From contig NZ_JAUNLS010000002.1 in assembly GCF_030532325.1 (NCBI RefSeq), positions 133,342 to 197,341 of the forward strand: a DNA stretch of 64,000 nucleotides. Reading direction: 5' to 3'. Origin of the DNA: Corynebacterium sp. Its GTDB lineage: Bacteria; Actinomycetota; Actinomycetes; Mycobacteriales; Mycobacteriaceae. The position numbers and the translations under genes were made by a program. Shown in pieces: positions 35,360-44,415 of this stretch (positions are counted from its first letter, which is position 1; the number at the start of each line of letters is the position of its first letter). The notes beneath the pieces are model-generated. The model saw only the letters and a list, made by a program, of their open reading frames with translations. It made no database searches and had not been told where the DNA came from.

Positions 35360-35953
35360 GTGATTAAGACACAGTTTCGTGTACCTCGCGCCATCGGCTT
35401 CGGCGCGGGGTCGCTTGCCGTTTCGCTCATTGTCTACTCCCTGGCGGGGGCCTTGTGGGGAGTATTTCGGCCAACACTGAGCGGCACGCGTGTCAACGAG
35501 GCCGGCGCCTACCAGTTTGAAAGCCTCGACAATGTGGAGTTCACCGCCTTCATTACTTTCGCGGTGATCACGGGGCTCATCGGCATGGTGTTCGGCGCCG
35601 TAATGTATCAGCGCAACGTGCGCTACCGCGGGCTGCTCACCCTGCTGTGGGCCGGTGTGGTGTGCCTGGCAGGTGCAGCTGCCTTCTATGTGGTGGGCGG
35701 GGTAACGGCAACCTCCGTGCCAGAAGAACTCGGGGAGGTTGTGGAATTCGCCCCGAAGTTCACTCCGCAGATCGCGTGGCTAGTGGCGCCCTTCATGGCC
35801 ATGTTTGCGTATTGGTCCGCGGCCTTCGTTGACGTGGATTCTGCCTTCGGCACGGGTGAGGAGGCCGAGGCGGAGGCTGAAGACGACGTCGAGGCGGCGG
35901 CAGGCGTGGACTCAGGTGAGCGGCCGGATAGGGTGCGCGAAGCGGGGGAGTAA
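35360..35953 (+). CDS. DUF2567-like integral membrane protein
   Basis: A 197-residue membrane protein with four hydrophobic helices (about 13-35, 62-84, 91-113, 134-156). The loop after helix 1 contains RPTLSGTRVNEAGAYQFESL, and the C-terminal 35 residues are highly acidic (EEAEAEAEDDVEAAAG). Topology and this loop resemble the DUF2567 family of corynebacteria and mycobacteria; the function is unknown. The GTG start is supported by a -10 hexamer 6 nt upstream. Confidence 0.78.
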   Translation: MIKTQFRVPRAIGFGAGSLAVSLIVYSLAGALWGVFRPTLSGTRVNEAGAYQFESLDNVEFTAFITFAVITGLIGMVFGAVMYQRNVRYRGLLTLLWAGVVCLAGAAAFYVVGGVTATSVPEELGEVVEFAPKFTPQIAWLVAPFMAMFAYWSAAFVDVDSAFGTGEEAEAEAEDDVEAAAGVDSGERPDRVREAGE

Positions 35954-36012
35954 GGGCATAGGGCCCGCGCCCGTTTGGGGGTATGTGCAGCGTAGGCCTT
36001 GTGCGCGGCTAA

Positions 36013-36058
36013 TTAATACGGGAAAATCAGTATTAAAAAGTGATGCGAAATTTTCGCA
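36013..36058. promoter_or_regulatory. Two adjacent dyads upstream of the molybdo-oxidoreductase gene
   Basis: TTAATAC (36013-36019) and GTATTAA (36030-36036) form a 7-bp dyad with a 10-nt centre. TGCGAAA (36044-36050) and TTTCGCA (36052-36058) form a second with a 1-nt centre. Both lie in AT-rich DNA about 120-160 bp before the ATG and look like repressor sites. Confidence 0.5.
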
Positions 36059-36175
36059 GCGTTGTAGTGTGGTGTGCATCATAGCGGGTAGGGCCTTGGT
36101 TTATGCCGGCTGTGATGTAGGCGTTTTCTGATTTTTCTCTCTCCCTTTACTCCCTCAAAACTCTAGGAGGCCGCG

Positions 36176-37717
36176 ATGGATATCGTCCTGGCACTTGGCG
36201 ATAATCCCGACTACCCAATGTGGCTGCGAGCCACGCACCTAATCAATTTCATTCTCATGGGGCTGCTCTTGCGCTCCGGATGGGAAATCCTCTCGTCATT
36301 GCCACGCTTGTGGTGGCGCAATGACTGCGCACCCGGCAAGGAGTGGCTGAAGTTCACCAAGCGCGAGTTGCCCAAGGAGGAGGGTGTCTACACCTCCCTC
36401 ATGGATGAGCTTTCTGCCTCGCCGCTGCTCACCCTGCCCGGCCGTGAGAACGTTGGCCTGGGGCGCCACTGGCACGGCGTGGCTGTCATGCTGTGGGTGC
36501 TCAACGGTGTGGTCTACGTGGGGCTGCTCTTTGGCACTGGCCTGTGGCGGCGTATTGTGCCCACCTCCTGGGACATCATCCCGGAAGCCTGGGACAGCCT
36601 GCTGACCTACCTCAGTTTCAAGACTCCCGCGCTGGAGCACTTCGACCCCTATGATGCGCTGCAGCAGCTCGCCTACTTTGGCGTGATCTTCATCCTGGCG
36701 CCGTTCATGATGCTCACCGGCGTGGCCATGGCGCCGGCCGTGCGCGTGCGCTTCCCACGCTATGTGAAGTTCTGGGGCGGGCACCAGGGCGCGCGCTCGC
36801 TGCACTTCATTGGCATGGTGCTCATGTGCATCTTCATCATCATCCACGTCTTCCTGGTTTTCTTTGTGCACCGCGAATACAACATGGTGCACATGGTCTT
36901 CGGTGACGTCACGCCTGAGCGCTACGCACAGGCGTTTACCACCATGGTGATCACCATCGGCGTAGTGATTATCTTGTGGATTGCGGTGTCCTACTGGTCG
37001 CTAGCAGATCGCGCCCGCGCGCAAAGACTTACTGCAGGCTTCACGGAGATTGGCCGCAAGATCTTCCTCAACTGGATGCGCCCGGTGCCTAAGACTCAAG
37101 AGGTATTTACGGACAAGGATATTTCCGAATTTCACTGGACCAACGGCCTGCCGCCGACTGCAGAGGAATCCCCGGAGTGGACGCAGTTCCGCGACAATGA
37201 CTGGGCGGATTACACCATCACCGTGGCTGATGACGTCAACGGCACCGAGCGGGTGGTCACCCTCGACGAGCTGCGGGCGCTGCCGCAGAAATCCTACGTA
37301 GCCACTCATACGTGCATGCAGGGCTGGTCGGCGACTTCGCGCTGGGAGGGGCCCAGCATGACGGACGTTATGGGGCTGCTGGGGCCCAAGCCGGAGGGCG
37401 CTCGCTACGTCATGGTGGAGTCCTACGGCCTGGCGCAGAAGATGTATGACAACCGTCCGCGCGAGCCGTTCTACGCCTGCTTCGACGCGGAGACCGCCGC
37501 GGAGGATCAGTCCATCCTGGCCATCTCCCGCAATGGTGAGCCGCTCGAGATTCACCTGGGCGCGCCGGTGCGTGCACGCGTGGAATCCAACCACGGCTAC
37601 AAGGCGGTGAAGTGGGTCTCGAGGATTGCCTGGATTCACGATTATGCCGACTACGGCGACGGCCGCGGCGGCACCCGTGAGGACTCTGCGCTGCAGGCTT
37701 TCAACGGACGTATCTAA
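36176..37717 (+). CDS. Membrane haem / molybdopterin oxidoreductase fusion
   Basis: A 513-residue fusion. Residues 1-280 hold about five membrane helices with cytochrome b561-like His positions (RATHLINF, GRHWHGVAVML, GHQGARSLHFIGM, IIIHVFLVFF). Residues about 300-513 form a sulfite-oxidase-type molybdopterin domain: TITVADDVNGTERVVTLDEL, ATHTCMQGWSATSRWEG with the Mo-ligand Cys at residue 380, and ESNHGYKAVKWVSRIAWI. It resembles MsrP and MsrQ joined in one chain, in the order haem then Mo. No Tat signal is visible at the N-terminus. The substrate is unknown. AGGAGG lies 5 nt before the ATG. Confidence 0.88.
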   Translation: MDIVLALGDNPDYPMWLRATHLINFILMGLLLRSGWEILSSLPRLWWRNDCAPGKEWLKFTKRELPKEEGVYTSLMDELSASPLLTLPGRENVGLGRHWHGVAVMLWVLNGVVYVGLLFGTGLWRRIVPTSWDIIPEAWDSLLTYLSFKTPALEHFDPYDALQQLAYFGVIFILAPFMMLTGVAMAPAVRVRFPRYVKFWGGHQGARSLHFIGMVLMCIFIIIHVFLVFFVHREYNMVHMVFGDVTPERYAQAFTTMVITIGVVIILWIAVSYWSLADRARAQRLTAGFTEIGRKIFLNWMRPVPKTQEVFTDKDISEFHWTNGLPPTAEESPEWTQFRDNDWADYTITVADDVNGTERVVTLDELRALPQKSYVATHTCMQGWSATSRWEGPSMTDVMGLLGPKPEGARYVMVESYGLAQKMYDNRPREPFYACFDAETAAEDQSILAISRNGEPLEIHLGAPVRARVESNHGYKAVKWVSRIAWIHDYADYGDGRGGTREDSALQAFNGRI

Positions 37718-37722
37718 GATCT

Positions 37723-37774
37723 GCTCAGGAACCGCATTTAGGGGTGGTTATTAGCCGCCCCTAAGTTCCTGAGC
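37723..37774. repeat. Nested perfect hairpin after the oxidoreductase gene
   Basis: The outer arms GCTCAGGAAC (37723-37732) and GTTCCTGAGC (37765-37774) are exact complements. Inside them TTAGGGGTGG pairs with CCGCCCCTAA (one G-T pair). It begins 6 bp after the stop. GGGAAAAATG follows, with no T tract, so it may be a transcript-end stabiliser or a factor-dependent terminator. Confidence 0.65.
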
Positions 37775-37816
37775 GGGAAAAATGACCCCGTTGAACAATT
37801 ACCACGGAGAAGATCG

Positions 37817-37822
37817 TACAAT
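37817..37822 (+). promoter_or_regulatory. -10 of a leaderless promoter
   Basis: TACAAT lies 7 nt before the ATG at 37830, with no Shine-Dalgarno between. Confidence 0.6.
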
Positions 37823-37829
37823 TTGCCCT

Positions 37830-38102
37830 ATGTCGATCATCGTTTCCACTTACTACCGTGTCAGCGGGGTCAAGAATGACCGCGACGTGCGCAAGAGCTT
37901 GCAAGCTCTTTACGATATTTTCGCTGCCCATGGGCTCGGCCAGGCGACCTTCGAAATCACTGACGACGAGCATGCACGCCTTGTGGTCAAGCACAAAGAG
38001 GACGTAGACCCCTCCATTCCTGCGATGAATGAAGCGCTGGCCAAGGCGGGGAGCTACGAGATTCTTGAGCGGCTCGAGCCGGTCGCAGCGCATGTGCGCT
38101 AG
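37830..38102 (+). CDS. Small soluble protein of unknown function
   Basis: A 90-residue protein, MSIIVSTYYRVSGVKNDRDV then KSLQALYDIFAAHGLGQATF, EITDDEHARLVVKHKED and ILERLEPVAAHVR. It looks like a compact alpha/beta domain. No signal, membrane helix or recognised family. The start is supported by TACAAT 7 nt upstream, and it is followed by a hairpin at 38192-38213. Confidence 0.72.
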   Translation: MSIIVSTYYRVSGVKNDRDVRKSLQALYDIFAAHGLGQATFEITDDEHARLVVKHKEDVDPSIPAMNEALAKAGSYEILERLEPVAAHVR

Positions 38103-38191
38103 GGCTGGCGTGTTCCGTAAAAAATGTGCGTAGGTGTCAGTGTTTGACCGGGGTAGCACATTTTCCGTGTATTCACCGGGATTTTCCTATC

Positions 38192-38213
38192 GGAGTAGAC
38201 GAACGTCTACTCC
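38192..38213 (+). terminator. Hairpin downstream of the 90-aa gene
   Basis: GGAGTAGACG and CGTCTACTCC are exact complements around AA; TCGCTGCTTTTCCTT follows. It is a plausible intrinsic terminator, 90 bp after the stop. Confidence 0.55.
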
Positions 38214-38333
38214 TCGCTGCTTTTCCTTGCGTCCTAGGGAGGGGCGCATACTCTCAACGGCGGGCAACAGAAAGGAATAATTATGACTTGACCTCCGGCT
38301 CTTTGAGCTGGGGGCGTTGTGGAGGTAAATGAG

Positions 38334-38540
38334 ATGAATGTCCCGGTAACAAGAGCCCTGATCCCTGTCGCAATCATCGCCGCCTTCGCGGTGCTACTTG
38401 CCCTCAATGTCATCAGCCTAACGAGTTTCCTCTGGGCCGCGGGAACTCTGGCCGTGGCGTCTGTCATTCTCCTTATCGTGTCAGTGGCAGGACCACACGA
38501 GGGCAAAGAGAAACGGCATAGCAGCGACATCAATCATTAA
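38334..38540 (+). CDS. Small two-helix membrane protein
   Basis: A 68-residue protein with two hydrophobic helices (about 8-27 and 30-50) and a polar tail (GPHEGKEKRHSSDINH). The ATG at 38334 is chosen because GGAGGT lies 7 nt upstream, although an in-frame GTG begins at 38319. The function is unknown. Confidence 0.75.
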   Translation: MNVPVTRALIPVAIIAAFAVLLALNVISLTSFLWAAGTLAVASVILLIVSVAGPHEGKEKRHSSDINH

Positions 38541-38632
38541 GAAGACATCAGAATTCAGCTGCGGGGGAACCAGCTGCTTTCCCTCACCCATCACAGCGCT
38601 AGGTTCGACGCTGGGGTCGGGAATGAGTCGGA

Positions 38633-39568
38633 TTAGGGCCACTGCACGGGGGAGGAGCCCACGGCCTCGGTGGCGATGTCATCGATGCCGTGGAGGATGT
38701 GCTTGATGGAGCGGCCCAGGGCGGTGACCAGTTGGGCGTCGGAAAGCCCGGCGGCGGTAATGACCGGATAGTCCAGGCGCACCTGCAGCCCGTCCATGTT
38801 GGAATGGCAAAACGCGGAGGCCGAGTGGTTCTTGCGGTTCCAGTCATTGCAGATGAGGAAGATCTTGGAGAACTCGCTGCCGGGGAAATCGGGGTCCCAG
38901 TGGCCCTTGATGAGCAAGCTAGGGCCGGACTCGATGACGAAGGCGAAGAGGACGTCGTTGATCCAGGCGTAGACGACTTCGTCGGAATCGCTCTGGAAAC
39001 GGATGATGCCCAAGGCGGGCAGGAGCTTTTCCAGGCGGGGCACATCCACGGGCAGGACGGTGCTGGCGGTATCCTCGGCGGATTCCTCCTCCGCGGCGAG
39101 CAGCGCTGAGCCCCGCTTGACCTGGGTGAGCAGCGGGAAGTAATCCACTAGCGCCTCGAGGAAGGCTTGCGCGTTAGACAGTGCGGGCAGCACGGAGGCC
39201 TCGAGCTGCGCGGCGGTGGGGGTGTGGTGCACCACGAGGAAGGTGTGGCCCCAGACCTCGACCTCCTCGGGGCTGGCGTAGTTGAGCACCAGTCGCGGCG
39301 AGAGGCAATCATGGTTCCAGTCGTTGACAAACTCGCTGAGATCAGGGATCTCCCCAAAACCGAGCAGCCCATGGTGGGTGGTGTAGAAGCGGAGGACTGG
39401 CTCGCCCTTGGGATCCATGCTCACGCGGGTTTCACCCAGCGGGGGATGGGGAAAGAGCAGATCGTGCGGGCCGAAGCGCGCGTAATCCATCCCTGCCTCC
39501 TGGGCCAGCGCCGCCACTCTGCTCAGCACAGTAGAGTGAGAGCGGCTGCTCGCGTCCTGTGCCTCCAT
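38633..39568 (-). CDS. YbjN-like two-domain protein
   Basis: A 311-residue soluble protein made of two similar halves of the YbjN/type III chaperone-like fold: residues about 10-130 (DLSEFVNDWNHDCLSPRLVL) and about 155-290 (FSKIFLICNDWNRKNHSASA). Both carry the W-N motif (NDWNHD, NDWNRK) that marks the family. The start is the ATG at 39568. YbjN proteins are linked to stress and motility in enterobacteria; here the function is unknown. It is divergent from the histidine operon. Confidence 0.82.
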   Translation of the reverse strand: MEAQDASSRSHSTVLSRVAALAQEAGMDYARFGPHDLLFPHPPLGETRVSMDPKGEPVLRFYTTHHGLLGFGEIPDLSEFVNDWNHDCLSPRLVLNYASPEEVEVWGHTFLVVHHTPTAAQLEASVLPALSNAQAFLEALVDYFPLLTQVKRGSALLAAEEESAEDTASTVLPVDVPRLEKLLPALGIIRFQSDSDEVVYAWINDVLFAFVIESGPSLLIKGHWDPDFPGSEFSKIFLICNDWNRKNHSASAFCHSNMDGLQVRLDYPVITAAGLSDAQLVTALGRSIKHILHGIDDIATEAVGSSPVQWP

Positions 39569-39711
39569 TGCGTTGCGCCTTCCTGGCCCGGGGTGTGGGG
39601 CCAACAGTGATGTGACTCCGCTGCGTGCCCGTGTTCGTGCAACTCGCCGAACAGGGACCGGCGTTAGTGCCTCATTCTATGGCCTTACCCGCTGGATTGT
39701 GGCCAAATTGG

Positions 39712-39771
39712 CTATAGTATATTGGTTGGACTATAGGCTTTTTGCTCTTTTAAGGATAGGAGAGAATCCTC
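39712..39771 (+). promoter_or_regulatory. hisD 5' region
   Basis: CTATAG occurs at 39712-39717 and 39731-39736 around TATATTGGTTGGA. TATAGT (39713-39718) could be a -10. Nearer the gene, AGGAT (39753-39757) and ATCCT (39766-39770) can pair, placing the AGGAG ribosome-binding site (39758-39762) in the loop. No T-box motif and no His-codon leader peptide is seen. Confidence 0.45.
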
Positions 39772-41109
39772 ATGCTTCAGACCATCGATCTGCGCGGTTC
39801 GCGGCTTAGCGTGTCCCAACTGCGCCGAGTGTTGCCCCGCGGCGGGACGGACGTTGCCTCCGTTACCGACAAGGTAGCACCGATGGTCCATGCGGTGCGT
39901 GAGGGAGGCGCTGCCGTAGCACTAGACTTTGGCGAGCAGTTCGACCGCGTGCGCCCGCAGACCGTGCGCGTGCCGGCCGAGGCTATCGAGCGCGCAGTTG
40001 CCGAGCTGGACCCGAAGGTGCGCGCCGCCATCGAGGAATCCATCCGTCGCGTGCGCACCGTGCATGCCGAGCAGCTGCCGCAGCCCCACACCACGGAGCT
40101 GGCCCCAGGCGCCACGGTGACGGAGGTATTCCGTCCCATCGAGCGCGTGGGCCTCTATGTGCCCGGCGGCAAGGCGGTGTACCCCTCGTCCGTCATCATG
40201 AACGTGGTGCCCGCCCAGGAGGCTGGAGCCTCCACCATGGTGGTGGCCTCCCCGCCGCAAGCGGAGTTCGATGGCCTGCCGCACCCTACGGTGCTGGCCA
40301 CCTGCCACATCCTGGGCGTCGACGAGGTCTGGGCCGTCGGCGGCGGGCAGGCCATTGCGCTGCTGGCTTACGGCGACGACACCCCGGCCACCGGGGAAGA
40401 GGCCCTGGAACCGGTGGATATGATCACCGGCCCCGGCAACATCTTTGTCACCGCCGCTAAGCGTCTGGTGCGCGGCGTGGCCGGCACCGACGCCGAGGCG
40501 GGTCCCACCGAGATCGCCATCGTGGCCGATTCCACCGCCAACCCGGTCTTTGTGGTCTATGACCTTATCTCTCAGGCGGAGCACGATCCCATGGCGGCCT
40601 CGGTGCTCATCACTGATTCCCCCGAGCTGGCCGAGGCCGTGAAGAAGGAGGTCGAGGCGCGCTACACCGCCACCGCCAACGCCGAGCGCGCGGCCGAGGC
40701 CCTGCGCGGCGAGCAGTCCGGCGTGGTGCTGGTGGATGACCTCGACGCCGCCGTGGCCGTGGCCGATGCCTATGCCGCCGAGCACTTGGAGATCCACACC
40801 GCCAACGCGCGGGAGGTGGCCGAGCGCATCAAGCACGCCGGCGCCATCTTTGTGGGCGATTACTCCCCGGTGCCGTTGGGTGACTACACCGCGGGCTCCA
40901 ACCACGTGCTGCCCACCTCGGGCACCGCGCGCTTTAGCGCTGGTCTGTCCACGCACACCTTCCTGCGCCCGGTCAACATCATTGACTACAACCGCACGGC
41001 CCTGCGCGAGGTGGCCGAGGGCGTCATCGCCTTTGCCACCGCGGAAAACTTGCCCGCCCACGGCGAGGCCATTGCCGCGCGTTTCAACATCCCAGCACAG
41101 GAGGACTAA
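39772..41109 (+). CDS. hisD: Histidinol dehydrogenase
   Basis: A 445-residue zinc enzyme for the last two steps of histidine synthesis (histidinol to histidine, NAD-dependent). [52 protein letters not shown] and [10 protein letters not shown] are the family blocks, with the catalytic Glu-His pair in AEHLEIHT and the zinc region in [20 protein letters not shown]. It is the first gene of the his operon; hisC follows 2 bp after its stop. Confidence 0.98.
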   Translation: MLQTIDLRGSRLSVSQLRRVLPRGGTDVASVTDKVAPMVHAVREGGAAVALDFGEQFDRVRPQTVRVPAEAIERAVAELDPKVRAAIEESIRRVRTVHAEQLPQPHTTELAPGATVTEVFRPIERVGLYVPGGKAVYPSSVIMNVVPAQEAGASTMVVASPPQAEFDGLPHPTVLATCHILGVDEVWAVGGGQAIALLAYGDDTPATGEEALEPVDMITGPGNIFVTAAKRLVRGVAGTDAEAGPTEIAIVADSTANPVFVVYDLISQAEHDPMAASVLITDSPELAEAVKKEVEARYTATANAERAAEALRGEQSGVVLVDDLDAAVAVADAYAAEHLEIHTANAREVAERIKHAGAIFVGDYSPVPLGDYTAGSNHVLPTSGTARFSAGLSTHTFLRPVNIIDYNRTALREVAEGVIAFATAENLPAHGEAIAARFNIPAQED

Positions 41110-41111
41110 TC

Positions 41112-42215
41112 ATGGCTCAGCTCAACGATCTTCCGCTGCGCGAAGAACTGCGCGGCAAGTCCGCCTACGGCGCGCCGCAGCTGCACGTGGCCAACCAGCT
41201 CAACACCAACGAAAACCCCTATCCGCCCTCGCCGGCGCTGGTGGAGGACTTGGTGCGCGCCGTCGAGAAGCAGGCGGCCACCCTCAACCGCTACCCGGAA
41301 CGCGACGCCATGGAGCTGCGCACGGAGCTCGCCGCCTATGTTTCCCGCCAGACCAGCGTGGAGGTCAGCGCGGAGAACGTGTGGGCGGCCAACGGCTCCA
41401 ACGAGGTGCTGCAGCAGCTGCTGCAGGCTTTCGGCGGCCCGGGGCGCAGCGCGCTGGGCTTTAGCCCGAGCTACTCCATGCACCCCATCCTGTGCGCGGG
41501 CACCTTCACGGAGTTCATCGAGTGCCCGCGCGGCGAGGATTTCCGCATCGATAAGGACGCGGCACTGGAGGCCATCGCCACGCACCAGCCCGACGTCATC
41601 TTTGTCACCACCCCCAATAACCCCACCGGTGACGTCACCCCGCTCGAGATCATTGAGGAGATCATCAAGGCCGCACCGGGCATCGTGATTGTGGACGAGG
41701 CCTACATGGAGTTTTCTCCCTCGGCCTCGGCAACGACCCTCTTGTCTGCCTACCCCACGAAGCTGGTGGTCTCACGCACCATGTCCAAGGCCTTCGACTT
41801 TGCCGGCGGCCGTCTGGGCTACTTCGTGGCGGATCCTGCCTTCGTGGAAGCCGTCATGCTCGTGCGCTTGCCGTATCACCTCTCCACGCTCTCGCAGGCC
41901 GCGGCCCTGGTGGCGCTGCGCCATAGCGAAGAGACCCTGGGCACGGTGGCCAAGCTCTCCGCCGAGCGTGACCGTGTGGTGGAACGCCTGCGGGAGCTGG
42001 GCTACTACGTGGTGCCCAGCGAGTCCAACTTTGTCAGCTTCGGCCGCTTTGCGGACCAGCACGCGGTGTGGGAGAAGTTCCTTGAGCGCGAGGTTCTCAT
42101 CCGTGACAATGGCGTGCCCGGCCTGCTGCGCGCCACGATTGGCTTACCTGCAGAAAATGATGCCTTGCTCGCCGCTGCCGAAGAGCTAGCGGATACAGTA
42201 GAAACCAAGCAGTAG
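41112..42215 (+). CDS. hisC: Histidinol-phosphate aminotransferase
   Basis: A 367-residue class II PLP aminotransferase that converts imidazole-acetol phosphate to histidinol phosphate. [14 protein letters not shown] is the substrate N-terminal motif, [14 protein letters not shown] the cofactor loop, [11 protein letters not shown] the Asn-bearing turn, [11 protein letters not shown] the Asp-Tyr pair and [17 protein letters not shown] the Schiff-base Lys. It lies directly after hisD and before hisB. Confidence 0.97.
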   Translation: MAQLNDLPLREELRGKSAYGAPQLHVANQLNTNENPYPPSPALVEDLVRAVEKQAATLNRYPERDAMELRTELAAYVSRQTSVEVSAENVWAANGSNEVLQQLLQAFGGPGRSALGFSPSYSMHPILCAGTFTEFIECPRGEDFRIDKDAALEAIATHQPDVIFVTTPNNPTGDVTPLEIIEEIIKAAPGIVIVDEAYMEFSPSASATTLLSAYPTKLVVSRTMSKAFDFAGGRLGYFVADPAFVEAVMLVRLPYHLSTLSQAAALVALRHSEETLGTVAKLSAERDRVVERLRELGYYVVPSESNFVSFGRFADQHAVWEKFLEREVLIRDNGVPGLLRATIGLPAENDALLAAAEELADTVETKQ

Positions 42216-42292
42216 AAGCAGAAATCAAGTAACAGAAGCAGAGTAGTAGACGCGGAGTAGTGTGTGGAGGCCCCGGGCCATAGAGGCGGGGA

Positions 42293-42370
42293 ATGCCGTG
42301 CGGGATGAACCCTTCGGCTGAGCGCGCGGCGGATGAGCTGCGCGTGCTTGCCGCACTCGGCGCAACGTGA
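42293..42370 (+). other. Possible 25-codon small ORF between hisC and hisB
   Basis: ATG to TGA encodes MPCGMNPSAERAADELRVLA then ALGAT. Its stop overlaps the region of the hisB ribosome-binding site (GAAGGAGCG), so translation could couple to hisB. It has no clear Shine-Dalgarno of its own and may be chance. The 167-bp gap otherwise holds nothing recognised. Confidence 0.25.
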
Positions 42371-42382
42371 AGGAGCGAGACT

Positions 42383-42985
42383 ATGAGCCAGCGCATCGGA
42401 CGCGCGCAACGAGTGACCAAGGAGTCACAGATCTCCGTGGAGATCAACCTCGACGGAACCGGGCAGGCCAGCATTTCCACCGGGCTGCCGTTCTTTGACC
42501 ACATGCTCACCGCCCTGTGCACCCACGGCAGCTTCGACCTCAGCATCGATGCGCAGGGAGATACCCACATCGACGCCCACCACACCGTCGAGGACACCGC
42601 CATCGTGCTGGGCACCGCGCTGCGGGAGGCAGTGGGGGATAAGAGCGGCATCCGCCGCTTTGGCTCCCAGCTGCTGCCCATGGATGAGACCCTGGTGGAG
42701 GCCGTGGTGGATCTCTCCGGGCGCGCCTACTTTGTCATGAACGGCGAGCCGGAGAACATGCAGTGGCAGGTCATTGGCGGCCACTACGCCACTGTGATCA
42801 ACCGCCACTTCTTTGAAACCCTGGCGGTGCACGCTGCGGCCACGTTGCACATCAACGTGCGCTACGGCCGGGATCCGCACCACATTACGGAGGCCGAGTT
42901 CAAGGCGGTGGCCCGCGCCCTGCGCCAGGCGGTGGAGTCGGATCCGCGGGTGACGGGCATCCCCTCGACTAAGGGAAGCCTGTAA
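42383..42985 (+). CDS. hisB: Imidazoleglycerol-phosphate dehydratase
   Basis: A 200-residue monofunctional dehydratase (no phosphatase domain), binding two Mn ions. The paired metal motifs are clear: [17 protein letters not shown] and [18 protein letters not shown] in the first half-repeat, then [20 protein letters not shown] and the final [23 protein letters not shown] precedes the ATG. Its TAA overlaps the ATG of a small membrane gene. Confidence 0.98.
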   Translation: MSQRIGRAQRVTKESQISVEINLDGTGQASISTGLPFFDHMLTALCTHGSFDLSIDAQGDTHIDAHHTVEDTAIVLGTALREAVGDKSGIRRFGSQLLPMDETLVEAVVDLSGRAYFVMNGEPENMQWQVIGGHYATVINRHFFETLAVHAAATLHINVRYGRDPHHITEAEFKAVARALRQAVESDPRVTGIPSTKGSL

Positions 42986-43164
42986 TGTCGGCCCAGATAC
43001 TGGTGCTGGTTATCTTTTTGTTTTCTGGGCTCTGCGTCGGCGGCGCCATTGCCGCGCACCGCGAGGGTTCGCGATTTTTCACCATCGTGGCGGGAGTGTT
43101 GGCGGTGATTGGCATCGCCGCCGGAGTCGCGTGGATTTTTGGACTGTGGGAAGGGAGGCTTTAA
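42985..43164 (+). CDS. Small two-helix membrane protein in the his operon
   Basis: A 59-residue protein, [20 protein letters not shown] with a second helix FFTIVAGVLAVIGIAAGVAW and the end FGLWEGRL. Its ATG overlaps the hisB stop (TAATG), so it is translationally coupled. A small ORF at this place (orf1) is known in the C. glutamicum his cluster. The function is unknown. Confidence 0.8.
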   Translation: MSAQILVLVIFLFSGLCVGGAIAAHREGSRFFTIVAGVLAVIGIAAGVAWIFGLWEGRL

Positions 43165-43170
43165 GCAACA

Positions 43171-44412
43171 ATGGCTAACAAGAACAGCGTCTGGAAGGTA
43201 CCTGGTTTTACAGAAACGATGGTGGCGGTAGCCGCGTCCTTCGGTGCGTGGTCAATCCTGCTGCCCGTTGTGCCGCTCGCGGTGCTGGATGCGGGCGGCT
43301 CACCCACTGTGGCTGGTGCTACCACCGGCGTGTTCATGGTAGCCACTGTGATCACCCAGATCCTCACCCCAAATCTCCTGCGCAAGGTGGGCTACCGTCC
43401 GGTCATGGCCGGCTCCGCCCTCATGCTGGGTGTTCCGGCGCTGGGGCACATGCTTGGCGACGACGCCGTGGTCGCCCTCACCTTCTCCGCCCTGCGCGGC
43501 GTGGGCTTCGGTGCCTTGACGGTGGCTGAGAGTGCCCTGGTGGCTGAAATCACCCCGACCCGCCTGCTGGGCAAGGCCACCGGCTACATCGGTCTCTTCG
43601 TCGGTGCCGCGCAGATGGCCTTCCTGCCCTTTGGCCTGTGGCTGGCCGGCGCTGCGGGCTACAACACCACCTATATTTCTGCCGCGGCGCTGGGTATCCT
43701 CGGCTTCGTGATGTGCCTGCGTGTGCCCTCGCTCAAGGCGGCGCCGGTGGGCACGGAGGAGACCTCGCAGGGCCCGCGCGTTCCCATGTGGAAGCTCTTC
43801 GTGGTCCCGGCGCTGGCGCTGACCAGCTTCTCCATCACCTACGGCCTGGCCTCGAACTTCCTCTCCCCGGCGGTGCGCGAGCTCGACCCGGTGCGAGGCG
43901 CGGTGCTCGGCGGTCTCATGCTCTCCATCATCGGCGGTACGGCCATGGTGACCCGCTTCGGCGCGGGCGTGGTGGCTGACCGCATCGGCCGGCCCGGCAC
44001 GCTGATGATCCCCTCGCAGATCTTCTGCGCCTTCGGCGTGGGCCTCATCGCCCTCGCGCTGGCCCAGGAGTGGTCCGTGTGGTGGCTGGTGCTGGGCACT
44101 GTGATGTATGGCGCGGCCTTCGGCGTGGTGCAAAACGAGGCACTGCTGTCCATGTTTGACCGCCTGCCGCGCGAGCGCCTCTCCGAGGGCTCGGCCATCT
44201 GGAACATCTTCTACGACGGCGGGACCGGCCTGGGCTCGACGCTGCTGGGCATGGTTGTGGCCTCCTCCGGCTACAGTGGCGCCTTCGCCGTCGGCACCGC
44301 CATCATCGTGGTGGGCTTGGCCATGACCACCCTGGATCACGTGCTCGGGCGCACCCGCGTGAGCGAAACCAACGATATTCGTACGCGTCTGCGCCGCTTG
44401 CGTAAGGTATAG
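43171..44412 (+). CDS. MFS transporter in the his operon
   Basis: A 413-residue major facilitator with about twelve hydrophobic helices. LLRKVGYRPVMAGSALMLGV covers the loop 2-3 region, ALRGVGFGALTVAESALVAE and VADRIGRPGTLMIPS the equivalent later loops, and the C-terminus is basic (TRLRRLRKV). It occupies the orf2 slot between hisB and hisH, 6 bp after the small membrane gene and 3 bp before hisH. The substrate is unknown; its position suggests export or import linked to histidine metabolism. Confidence 0.92.
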   Translation: MANKNSVWKVPGFTETMVAVAASFGAWSILLPVVPLAVLDAGGSPTVAGATTGVFMVATVITQILTPNLLRKVGYRPVMAGSALMLGVPALGHMLGDDAVVALTFSALRGVGFGALTVAESALVAEITPTRLLGKATGYIGLFVGAAQMAFLPFGLWLAGAAGYNTTYISAAALGILGFVMCLRVPSLKAAPVGTEETSQGPRVPMWKLFVVPALALTSFSITYGLASNFLSPAVRELDPVRGAVLGGLMLSIIGGTAMVTRFGAGVVADRIGRPGTLMIPSQIFCAFGVGLIALALAQEWSVWWLVLGTVMYGAAFGVVQNEALLSMFDRLPRERLSEGSAIWNIFYDGGTGLGSTLLGMVVASSGYSGAFAVGTAIIVVGLAMTTLDHVLGRTRVSETNDIRTRLRRLRKV

Positions 44413-44415
44413 CCC

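Noticed and set aside
39605..39771. T-box or His-rich leader peptide before hisD
   Set aside because: No GGTGGNACCGCG-like motif and no run of His codons found; only a small hairpin around the ribosome-binding site.
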